From positions 620,001 to 684,000 of the forward strand of contig JARUPY010000190.1 of the NCBI GenBank assembly GCA_029817715.1: DNA of 64,000 bases, given 5' to 3'. Shown piece by piece: positions 56,901-64,000 of this stretch. Under the pieces are notes generated by a model. That model was not told the origin of the DNA. It saw only the letters and a program-made list of their open reading frames with translations, and ran no database searches. The position numbers and the translations under genes are program-made. Position 1 is the stretch's first letter. Each line of letters starts with the position of its first letter. Source of the stretch: Melastoma dodecandrum. Lineage: Eukaryota > Streptophyta > Magnoliopsida > Myrtales > Melastomataceae.

Positions 56901-59128
56901 CTAAAGCTGCTAAGAAAGAATGTGCTTCTCTATTACAGCAGGGATTAATTGAGCCAACAGACTCACAGTGGGCATGCGAAGCGTTTTACGTAAACAAGCG
57001 TTCCGAGCAGATCAGGGGAAAACGGAGGTTAGTTATAAATTATCAACCTCTAAACCAGTTCCTACAGGATGATAAGTTTCCTGTGCCAAGACGAACGGTA
57101 TTGTTCTCTTCACTTGCCAAAGCTAAAATATTTTCAAAGTTTGACCTTAAAAGTGGCTTTTGGCAACTTGGCATACACCCTGATGATAAATGGAAAACGG
57201 GATTCTGCATCCCAGATGGACATTATCAATGGACAGTTTTACCCTTTGGACTAAAGACTGCCCCATCACTTTTCCAGAAAGTTATGATAAAAATCTTTGA
57301 ACCAATCTTGGACTCTGCACTTATCTATATTGATGATATTCTGCTATTCAGTCCAGACAGGCCTTCGCATGAAAAACTGCTAGAAAGATTTGCAAGCCTT
57401 GTACAGGAACATGGCATAATGCTCTCAGAAAAGAAGATGAGACTCTTTGAACATTCAGTGGAATTCCTGGGAATGAGACTATCGAATGGACAATATCACC
57501 CTGGACCTCATATAGCCCAAGAATTATTAAAATTCCCAGACCTAAATCTTACAAAGAAACAAGTCCAACAGTTTTTGGGAATAGTTAATTACTTGAGAGA
57601 TTTTGTTCCTAATATCAGCAGGTACACCAGACCATTAGAAGCCCAACTCAAGAAGGATTCATCACCTTGGGGACCAGCCCAAACCGAAGAAGTTAAGTAT
57701 CTAAAGACCCATTTACAGATACTTCCTCCCTTGCAGATTCCTTCAGATGGAGTTCGCATCCTCCAAACGGATGCTAGTGACCAATTTTGGGCCGCCATCC
57801 TCTTAGAGGAAAAGGATGGTAAACGCCAGGTATGTGCCTATAAATCTGGGAGATTTAACACAGCTGAGCAGCACTATCACTCAACAATGAAGGAAATTCT
57901 GGCAGTCAAGTATGGCATTAAGAAGTTTGAGTTTCATCTCATTGGCCATCATTTTATTGTTGAAAGTGACATGTCTTCCTTCCCATCCATGATTAAGTTC
58001 ACACAGAAGAAGATTCCGAATGCACAGCTACTCAGACTCTCAGAATGGTTTTCCCAGTACACCTTCACCGCCAAACATATCAAAGGAAGGACCAATGTGG
58101 TTGCTGACTTTCTTTCCCGACCCTTTGATATTACTAATCCTTCACTTCAGGAAGTTCCAAGCTTGCAGGCCATGATACGTACATATGTACCCAAACCATT
58201 GGATATGAGGAGGATTCTTCCCCCAGAGATTATCCACTATGACAACAAAGAACACGTAGAAGAAGTCCTTGCCAATTCTGGCCTCATGGTAAAACGATAT
58301 CTGGAAAGGATTTTTAGCAAATACGGACAAATGATGTTCCCAGAACAAGGACTACATCCCTGCTACCCTTTCCTCAGAGCCATACCTATTGAACCAATGA
58401 GTATCTTCCCTGAAGAACTAAAATGGCTCTTATGGTATCTCCTGCACAAATACATAATGGCTCTTGAATTCCCCACTGAAGAACTACTTACTTATCTGGG
58501 ACAACTAGGAGACCTCTATACTTTCACACCACACAGAAGGCCTCAATCTCACTTAGCTGAAGTACTAGCGTGGTTTGCTCCACTAACACAGTGGAAGATT
58601 TGGATTGAAGCTCACCAAGACAGATACTTCAAGTTCGGCGAAATAACCCCATATTCAGTTTATCTTTTTCGCAGGTACTGGTATTTCGACTCAAGACTAC
58701 AAGCGATGGCATCTATCAACACCGTAGACGAATTCGCCAGTCTTCCCTTTTCTCTAGTTCATGAAGCTCCACTTCATTCAGACAGAGAAATGGCCATCAC
58801 TGACAACGAATTTTTGAAGATCAGGCTTTGTAAAGAGAACGGAGTTCCATACTTAGATCCAGAAGTGGTACTCCAACATCAGATCCAGTTCACAGACCCG
58901 AACCATGTCCACATGCTCCAATGTGCGCTCCACCAGCGCGAGCACCAAGATGACGGAGTATATTGGGAAGATATTGCACAAGACTTCCTAGGCAAGGTGG
59001 ACCTTGGCCCAAGCTCATCAGACCCATCCGGCCCAGATCCAGAATCTTCATCAGCAGGTCCCTCATCCACTCAAAAAAGAAGTTCAGCGCAATTGCCCGA
59101 CAATCGAGGAAAGCGACCGCGAGAGTAG
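53942..59128 (+). CDS. Caulimovirid polyprotein, copy 3 (open, 5'-truncated)
   Basis: 1728 codons from the first Met. The frame is open upstream to the junction at 53786, where the movement-protein part is cut off. Domains as in copy 1, about 14 residues further on: CCHC near 670-683, DTG near 820, YIDD near 1133, RNase H near 1275-1390, then the uncharacterised extension. It is the only uninterrupted capsid-to-C-terminus frame that keeps the join to the movement-protein tail. Copy-specific changes include Trp to Cys after the protease (VLGCNILHK), Ser to Tyr in the LCYCAP stretch, and Lys to Glu and Ile to Val in the extension. Confidence 0.92.
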   Translation: MMMGRPGELNFPPQNEQTIDGIKYCSKIPIPTGVDAQGNPLRNSIAENVLNWQSQNALAQNAGLNTICRKIDTVQELLTGTEARLSAKIDAHQDKNQAMLQSLQKRLDNFEKGKFPSYFRSDPDDEIAKLKRQIKILEDKQVDLNKQPDPASLLSFGRPQVIPQSYGLSLNPISKPFDILDLGNRTSSFMQVSSNAPPLYGQAGKKDPAEIREVIREQQKSSRKRNEIREGKRKAESSKPTERHRTPSPDTQSSPNPQTQQLMIRGHQDSLDCPTRKWVTSTTLQSSPSLSDNTSDGYYDNHDPIGSYFSQCPPFMPSQIQMADRYEESNTSESSSEETTSSSEEETSTDETDQVSEVTSETSSLVLHHLFMADRDETETSTNRQEEVQSDESMEETPPRRTEGNTKFTFDDIPRTQWPQRIQDFLAWCIHKRVTVYNTSDILTELTSNFHGTLQTWWNLFSEQDQIQMVNMTLPNFMNNLHLHLIGNPNDLLEEKRTEFFQRRCCSYKVKDLDKHFQRMLHLFLHLGGDNTYKPVFLSSIEPPISAMVEKSLISKNVRIAQLTVGQIQQEIISGVNELCQRKEIIQGFLNQDKRLDQVCRAKKNRYKIKCTTKDLCYCAPATKPYKTKHGKKDSSKGKKFPKRSRKFPKKWKRFLRFKRKVGPQRKSTRCFICNKPDHFAKNCPRRSKGLMAQIEECTQTSLRDDDLESLFSLEEFPTKKTVFCLEGKFSGTDTEEGIYTIRVHPERQNFPTIPIRQVSSEESNNGTTIVTGDSDEEEPHEGDSRQQLPLIAASQMAPHIKVQVYFSKYHRPVTAIAFIDTGAAESMINPILVPQQFLVPYMKKFVAASSDVFHTTHRTKDLKIKLFHNCIIKSSLYVTDLPGRDIVLGCNILHKLPELMILSTGLKYHGNFKPYTSLTRMFSIEPAERMKQLFSSSFAESHDEFLQKCPHPLWKNSKFFVRLPFKQNEDINPTKASHSGMNPDDTKAAKKECASLLQQGLIEPTDSQWACEAFYVNKRSEQIRGKRRLVINYQPLNQFLQDDKFPVPRRTVLFSSLAKAKIFSKFDLKSGFWQLGIHPDDKWKTGFCIPDGHYQWTVLPFGLKTAPSLFQKVMIKIFEPILDSALIYIDDILLFSPDRPSHEKLLERFASLVQEHGIMLSEKKMRLFEHSVEFLGMRLSNGQYHPGPHIAQELLKFPDLNLTKKQVQQFLGIVNYLRDFVPNISRYTRPLEAQLKKDSSPWGPAQTEEVKYLKTHLQILPPLQIPSDGVRILQTDASDQFWAAILLEEKDGKRQVCAYKSGRFNTAEQHYHSTMKEILAVKYGIKKFEFHLIGHHFIVESDMSSFPSMIKFTQKKIPNAQLLRLSEWFSQYTFTAKHIKGRTNVVADFLSRPFDITNPSLQEVPSLQAMIRTYVPKPLDMRRILPPEIIHYDNKEHVEEVLANSGLMVKRYLERIFSKYGQMMFPEQGLHPCYPFLRAIPIEPMSIFPEELKWLLWYLLHKYIMALEFPTEELLTYLGQLGDLYTFTPHRRPQSHLAEVLAWFAPLTQWKIWIEAHQDRYFKFGEITPYSVYLFRRYWYFDSRLQAMASINTVDEFASLPFSLVHEAPLHSDREMAITDNEFLKIRLCKENGVPYLDPEVVLQHQIQFTDPNHVHMLQCALHQREHQDDGVYWEDIAQDFLGKVDLGPSSSDPSGPDPESSSAGPSSTQKRSSAQLPDNRGKRPRE

Positions 59129-59938
59129 CCGCCCACGAGGAATAAAGAAGATGCCTTAACGATAAGGCCGGCACTAGCAGCCAATCAACTTTCCAAAAGC
59201 TGCAAGATTCCTCCGCAAATTGCGCCCCACTAACTCAGCTTTACATCCTTGCTTTCAATTAGCAATAGTGAGATCTTTGTAATATAAATAGACACTCCCA
59301 CCAGAGGAGAAAAACAGAGCAATTTACAATCAGAGCTAATATACAAGTAGTTTTCCCATATCCATGGCCGGCTAAGTTTCTCCCAGGGTGTTATCCAGTA
59401 GTGGCGGTTCCCTAGATCGACGATCTCTCAAGAAACCTCCTCACCTTCGATAAACCCAAAAACATCTGCAAAACCCAGAAAACCCAAAAAACATTCAAAA
59501 ACCAGAAAACCCAAATTCATGACTCTTTTGTCCAGCATCCATCGTATGCTTTATCTTGCATTCATTTTATCACTCTTGTTTCCAGAGTTTTCCAGGTTCT
59601 GCTTTGTTTTAATTACCTATCCTCTATCACCTTTGTTGATGTTTATATTTTAGCTGGCAAATCCTTGTTTATCAATCTTACTATTCTGTGTTATCTACTT
59701 CAGTACAATGGTATGACCTGTTTAAGGAAAAGACTCTTCCCCAGACAAACTCTTAATCTTGTAATGAACGTTGTGATTCTGACTACTTAAAACTCTAATT
59801 GTGAAATGAATGTTTGCAGTACACTGTTAACTCGGTAGGGTTCTCCCAGAACCGTAAAGCTATCGACTGCCATAAGGACCACTTGCCGTTATAGCCAGGA
59901 GGGCTGCCAGGCGCAGGTCGCGGCCACTGATAGTAGGT
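59129..59938 (+). promoter_or_regulatory. Viral intergenic region, copy 3, with TATA box and AATAAA
   Basis: AATAAA at 59141-59146 follows the polyprotein stop. TATAAATA at 59283-59290 is the presumed pregenomic promoter. After it comes an A/C-rich stretch (CAAAACCCAGAAAACCC) and the start of the leader. The same region is at 39473-40297 and 47657-48466 on the other strand. Confidence 0.6.
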
Positions 59939-60313
59939 GTGATGAGACCTCCACTAAGAAGACAGTGTTTCCGCAAACCTCCCTTTCCCAATAGTAATGT
60001 CTTACGTAGTCACTTCCACAGCATTCTTCGACGGTATGACGAGCCACTCTGGAAGAAGAAGAAAACTCTTAAACATTTTACCCGTACCATTACTGCATTA
60101 GATGAGTACATAGACTATAAGGCCCGAAACTGTGTGATTCACACAATTGAGGCCCAGCTTTCTTACCTCAACTGCATGAAACCAGGTGAGGAATGGATCT
60201 TCCACAACCCCTGGGATTTATGCGGCGGATGGACTTCCCTCCGCAACCATGTCCAGTATCGGCAGTATCTTGCTTGGTATATCAAGCAACATCTGTATTT
60301 ATCTACTGCCTAG
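59939..60313 (+). CDS. Viral leader ORF, 124 aa, copy 3
   Basis: Identical in protein to the ORF at 47282-47656. Downstream the viral leader runs to about 60508 and stops about 30-40 nt before where the tRNA primer site would be. Confidence 0.65.
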   Translation: MMRPPLRRQCFRKPPFPNSNVLRSHFHSILRRYDEPLWKKKKTLKHFTRTITALDEYIDYKARNCVIHTIEAQLSYLNCMKPGEEWIFHNPWDLCGGWTSLRNHVQYRQYLAWYIKQHLYLSTA

Positions 60314-60505
60314 TTTCAATATTTTGTCTTATCTAAAAGGACTCGGATATCCTTTTAGAAAAATTTTATTTTTGTATTTTTCCGCTGCTTTATTTCCGAC
60401 CTTGAGCAACTTTCGCGTTGTTCTGTTCTGGTGGTCGTAGCTTCTGTCTTTGTATAACTCTTTCCTCCTTTATCTGATTAGATGTCAGCTTCAGCTTAAG
60501 GCTTT

Positions 60506-60653
60506 TCTGAGGAAAGGGTAGCAGGGATGTAGTCCTTGTTCTGGGAACATCATTTGTCCGTATTTGCTAAAATTCCTTTCCAGATATCGTTTTACCATGA
60601 GGCCAGAATTGGCAAGGACTTCTTCTACGTGTTCTTTGTTGTCATAGTGGATA
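60506..60653 (-). mobile_element. 148-bp inverted viral fragment at the array end
   Basis: It matches 41048-41195 of copy 1 (part of the C-terminal extension), in opposite orientation to copy 3. It carries GTTCTGGGAAC and CTTCTACGTG, the variants found only in copy 3 (58240-58345). It is joined to the copy 3 leader through a shared TCT and to host DNA at 60653. Confidence 0.9.
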
Positions 60654-61343
60654 TTGCTATTTATTTATTTATTTATCAAATATAATTTCTTATTTTATCT
60701 TGACATTTAAAGCCTTCTCCATCATGATATAAGATAAAATATTGTCCCAAACTTTGATGTTATTTTAATCTCTTAGTTAAATATTTGAATAAATAAACTA
60801 TCGTTGCGTGTTAATCCTCTAAGTTTTATACACGAAGGTAGTGTAAATTTATACGTAGATTAGGGTAATATTCTATTAACTTTTTTTTTTCTATTCACCC
60901 AGTGGCTTGACCCTCACTATAACCACAAGAGCTAGTTTCTTTAGGTTTGATAGAATTAATGGTCAATGAATAATAAATAACTGTGAATTGATTATTATGT
61001 AATTCAATATCCTATTTAGGTTCGCTACACAGGAGATAACTAAAAGTAATTCTATTATTGAATAATATTTTAAAATTAAACATGGATATACTCTTTCCGG
61101 CATTGCAACCTTCTAGTCTTTATCCATGTTCTATATCTATGTAAGAAATTAATTTTTCCAAAATTTAAATTTTATATTTTCATCATTTGGTTGATCATTG
61201 TTTTGTATTAATATAGATAATTTTAGATTTTTTAATTTTAGTCAAGCCAACCAAATTTGAAAATTTTATGGTAAGAATAAGAGGAGGGTGCCGACTTTCT
61301 TACCAGGAAGATTATATTTTATGGTAAGAATAAGATTTTTTTT
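60654..61343. other. Host AT-rich flank right of the array
   Basis: AT-rich sequence with a TATTTATTTATTTATT run at the border. No gene or clear repeat is seen. Confidence 0.45.
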
Positions 61344-61680
61344 TCATCCATAAGTCCCGTCCAAAACGCCTTAGAGAGAACTATGCATCCACAATCGATC
61401 ATCCGCACCCACTTTCGCAAAGGGCATCAAGGTTTTACCCGACTAAGCCACTCATGCCCACATATATTTTGCAGTCTGAACATCTTCATTAGAAGCGAAG
61501 CATGCAACGTCTAGAAATATTTGCTTCAGCCTTTCATCTAGAAGGTTCCAAAAATTCCAAGTAAGTTGCAACTTGGACAACTGTTCAAAGGCTTTTACAT
61601 CTTCACCGTGTAGAAGTGAACCTACAAATTCAATAAGGAGTGGTGGCATCCCAGCAATTTACTGTCTATTCCCCATTTGG
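61344..61680 (-). pseudogene. TNL NB-ARC tail fragment, duplicate of 29563-29880
   Basis: Codes for MPPLLIEFVGSLLHGEDV and LKQIFLDVACFASNEDV (61452-61649), nearly identical to the 5' end of the TNL relict at 28307-29877. It is then cut by a deletion of seven bases and an extra C. The LRR exons of that relict are missing; host AT-rich DNA and then the viral array follow. Confidence 0.85.
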
Positions 61681-62271
61681 GTGTGTGTGTTGGTTGCGAG
61701 ACAACAGCGATGGAGTTCCCCCCTTCCCCTTGTTTTCTTATAAATTCCTGTACAAATTGACTTAGCGTGTTATTATCGAACGACTTTAAATTTCATCCTC
61801 GATAATAAAAAAAAATTGGAGGGTTTTATAAATATTATTAAGAAATGTGGTCGGCCACGTGAACAAGATGGGATTGATTGACTCTAACCAAAAGGAAGAA
61901 TATATTTATTTATTGGATGCAATTATTATTTGAGATCCAATCTTAATAAAAATAGATTAAAAATATATTTGTATACACAAAACGACAAAAACTTGACAGG
62001 CTGGGCTTATAGTAAACATTACTAAACTAATGTAAAAGATTAGTAATTAAAGTCACAGGGGAAGTATTGTTCTGGGTTTTTAGGTGGATTTTTTATTTTT
62101 CATGTATATATTTTTATTAATAGATTAATTAAGTTTAACTTGAGTCAAAACATTTTAATCACTTCATAATAATACATGTTAATTCCTTATCTTTGGCCTT
62201 TTTAATGAATTCCAAGCTGAGAGACACAACGATTGAATACAAGATTAATCATTCAATTAAGACAGAGTACA
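61681..62271. other. Intergenic between TNL duplicates
   Basis: Corresponds to 29880-30097 but contains about 370 extra AT-rich bases (about 61740-62165) with no recognised features. Confidence 0.5.
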
Positions 62272-64000
62272 TCATTCAACTTTCAATTCAATTCTCATCT
62301 CTTTTCGTTTGTTGTGGTATAGTCGATACGGGCCATCAAATGACACGAATTTCCAGCAGTTTTCAATTATCAAGCGGCAGTCTCCCACCATACCGGGCAC
62401 GCTTAACAGAGAGTCGCACTGTCCAAACTCCACCCACTTCAATCTTCTCAAGTTTGACAGGTTTGGGATTTCACCCGCGAAACCACACCCGAAGACCCCT
62501 AATTCCTCCAAGAGCTCCATTCTCTCGATACCAGAAAAGTCAATGCATTCACAATCCTCCAGATATAAGTAGCAAATCCTCCTCAACGATCCTAAATTGG
62601 ACAACCTGATAGGACAAATCATATATCCCGTATTGTCTCGTTCATCCAGCGAAGTCCTACTTTGCATTGACTGCCGACAATCCAGGAGTAACAATCTACG
62701 CAAGGACAAAGGAAGCTGCGATGCGGATGAAATGTCGCAATCCCACATAAAGATATCCTGCAGCAGCCAGGACAAGGAACCCAAATTAGTAGAAAGAACC
62801 CAAATTAGTAGAAAGAATACCACCAACATTCAAACTTAATTTCTGCAACCCATATAGCTTCTCTAACCCCTCTACGTCCTCAGCGAGACGACCTAAATTC
62901 AGCGATCGAAGGCTGGCGAGTCTGTAAAGATTGCATCTTGCAAGGTTTGGCACCTCTCACATTGGAATTATAAAAGAAATGAATAATTGGAAAATTTCCA
63001 ATACCTCAAGCCTCTTTAGATTGCCGATCGAGAGCTTACATGACCTTGAACAATACAAATAGAGTGTTCTCAAGTCCTCTAGCCTCCCAATAGACTCTGG
63101 CAACTCCAAATGATCGGAACAGAACAAATAGAGCTCTTGTAGAGCTTTTGCATATCCGAGCTCTTCTGGTAACCTTGTCAAGCAATAACAGTCTATTATA
63201 ATCAGGCGTTTAAGGTACCCTAATACACCGATAGAACTGGGGATTTCTTCCAAACTCATGCACCAGGAGAGTTTAATTATCTCCAGCTTTGGGAAACAAG
63301 AGAGGTCGGGCAGTCTTGTAATCTCCGCACCCTCGATATCAAGTACTCTCAAATTACCCATTCTCTATTAAAACAAAAAAAACGAGTATCATCCCACGAT
63401 TAGATAATGTTGATTTTCTGCTTCATGAGAAATGGATACAAGGGAAAGGAAATTAATACCATGTCTTCCATTAAATTGTCCGTAATTCCATCCCCCCCAA
63501 GATGGAGAATGACGAGGCTGTCCATCTTGAAGAAATCGGGATTAGGTTTGGGATCCCACATGACCACATACCAAGATAGCCACAACAGATTCGTCTGAAA
63601 ATTCCTAAACTTCCCATTAAATCCTCCTCCACCAGATAGGTCGAGAAACCTGAGATTGGACATGCCCTTGAATTCCTTCCCGGTAAAACATTCCCGAGTA
63701 GTATCACACAGGTCAACGGCTAAAACTCGATCGGTGCCCTGGTAGGAAAACGTAAAGGAAATGAGGAAGCCAAAGAGAGAGACCGAGTCCAATTCAATAA
63801 ATCAGGAAAACATTATTAATTATTATTACCATCTCACCTGCTTTTGGCGTATGACATTAAGTGCCAATTCAGGATCCCACAGCCTGCTGCGCTTGCCGGG
63901 GCTCTCTGAACTAACAATCTCCCTTCCCATCTCTCTAATTAAGTCATGCATCCAATACTCTTCTTCTTTTACTCCCCACATATCGTAAGATTTGACATTC
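62272..64000 (-). pseudogene. TIR-NB-LRR duplicate, partial at window edge, frameshifted LRR
   Basis: Diverged duplicate of the TNL at 30098-33427. From the right edge: end of the NB-ARC exon with EYWMHDLIREMGREIV (to about 63840), exon 3 63738-63460, exon 4 63364-63005 (LRR, LPDLSCFPKLEIIKLSWC), a 51-nt gap, then exon 5 from 62953. Exon 5 contains a 19-bp tandem duplication at about 62779-62816 (AACCCAAATTAGTAGAAAG twice in the plus strand), absent from the other copy, which shifts the frame. The downstream LRR frame is otherwise open to 62272. TIR and most NB-ARC lie outside the window, so whether the rest is intact is unknown. Confidence 0.8.

Larger units (their letters stand above)
47087..60508. 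repeat. Giant near-perfect inverted repeat (palindrome)
   Basis: Left arm 47087-53785 and right arm 53806-60508 are reverse complements over about 6.7 kb. A 20-bp spacer (53786-53805) separates them, with the exact axis at 53795.5. Differences are few: a 4-bp deletion in the left arm at about 50098, a 2-bp deletion near 60496, and a scatter of substitutions. Arms consist wholly of viral sequence. Confidence 0.95.
39473..60653. mobile_element. Endogenous caulimovirid array: two tandem copies plus one inverted copy
   Basis: An 8169-bp circular genome unit is repeated. Positions 39473-47641 (copy 1, minus) and 47642-53785 (copy 2, minus, partial) are head to tail. Copy 3 (plus, 53786-60508) is head to head with copy 2. 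A 148-bp inverted fragment ends the array. Diagnostic parts are a Met-tRNA primer site, movement-protein-like ORF, CCHC knuckle, DTG protease, RT with YIDD, and RNase H. No integrase was seen, as expected for pararetroviruses. Genus cannot be fixed by eye; the one-polyprotein plan is closest to petuvirus/florendovirus. Confidence 0.92.

Noticed and set aside
47087..60508. Palindrome as a sequencing or assembly artefact
   Set aside because: The arms carry private substitutions and indels, and the ends continue into different sequences. This argues against a simple foldback read, although only anchored long reads can exclude it.
39473..60653. Interpretation as a Ty3/Gypsy retrotransposon
   Set aside because: No LTRs or integrase were found. 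The unit is circularly permuted, has a caulimovirid Met-tRNA site and a 30K-like movement protein.

Overview
The window is nuclear DNA of a flowering plant. Evidence: spliced genes with GT-AG introns, thaumatin-like (PR-5) proteins with 16 cysteines, TIR-NB-LRR and CC-NB-LRR resistance genes, a PRA1 protein, a C2-domain protein, MITEs, and long LTRs of SIRE/Maximus-type Copia elements. TIR-NB-LRR genes point to a eudicot. A woody Myrtales-like genome is possible, but I cannot prove it from sequence alone.

Layout. 1-5.6 kb: a hairpin, a hAT-type MITE, then a divergent pair of genes, a five-exon C2-domain gene (-) and a PRA1-family gene (+). 5.6-12.8 kb: an inverted solo LTR, then a thaumatin-like pseudogene, an intact thaumatin-like gene and an internally deleted thaumatin copy, with a 518-bp MITE between the first two. 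12.9-18.4 kb: the 3' part of a SIRE-type element with its LTR, followed by a second, inverted solo LTR with an AATCC target duplication. 18.4-22.6 kb: a broken Gnk2/DUF26-like gene, an intact two-exon defensin-like gene, and repeated upstream modules. 23-28 kb: an orphan ribosomal-protein-type promoter, an F-box/DUF295 pseudogene, a Copia gag-protease remnant, an LTR fragment and a CC-NB-LRR NB-ARC remnant. 28.3-33.4 kb: a broken TIR-NB-LRR and, upstream of it on the same strand, an apparently complete 977-aa TIR-NB-LRR. 34.5-38.9 kb: a methyltransferase fragment, a second intact thaumatin-like gene, another LTR and a CC-domain fragment. 61.3-64 kb: a diverged duplicate of the TIR-NB-LRR block, running off the right edge.

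The most striking feature is 39473-60653, an endogenous caulimovirid (plant pararetrovirus) array built from an 8169-bp circular genome unit. Copies 1 and 2 lie head to tail on the minus strand. Copy 3 lies on the plus strand, head to head with copy 2 across a 20-bp spacer at 53786-53805, so about 6.7 kb on each side forms a giant near-perfect palindrome. The genome has a Met-tRNA primer site, a movement-protein region, a CCHC knuckle, a DTG protease, reverse transcriptase, RNase H, an uncharacterised C-terminal extension and a separate 124-aa leader ORF. Its near single-polyprotein plan resembles petuviruses and florendoviruses. Each copy is damaged differently: copy 1 by a 1-nt shift between the movement-protein and capsid regions, copy 2 by a 4-bp deletion, and copies 2 and 3 by loss of the 5' portion. 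A 148-bp inverted fragment derived from a copy-3-like sequence closes the right end.

Functionally, the host genes are mostly defence-related (PR-5, defensin-like, TNL, CNL, Gnk2-like, C2 elicitor-responsive type). The viral palindrome could, if transcribed, yield long double-stranded RNA matching a virus. That is an inference, not something the sequence proves.
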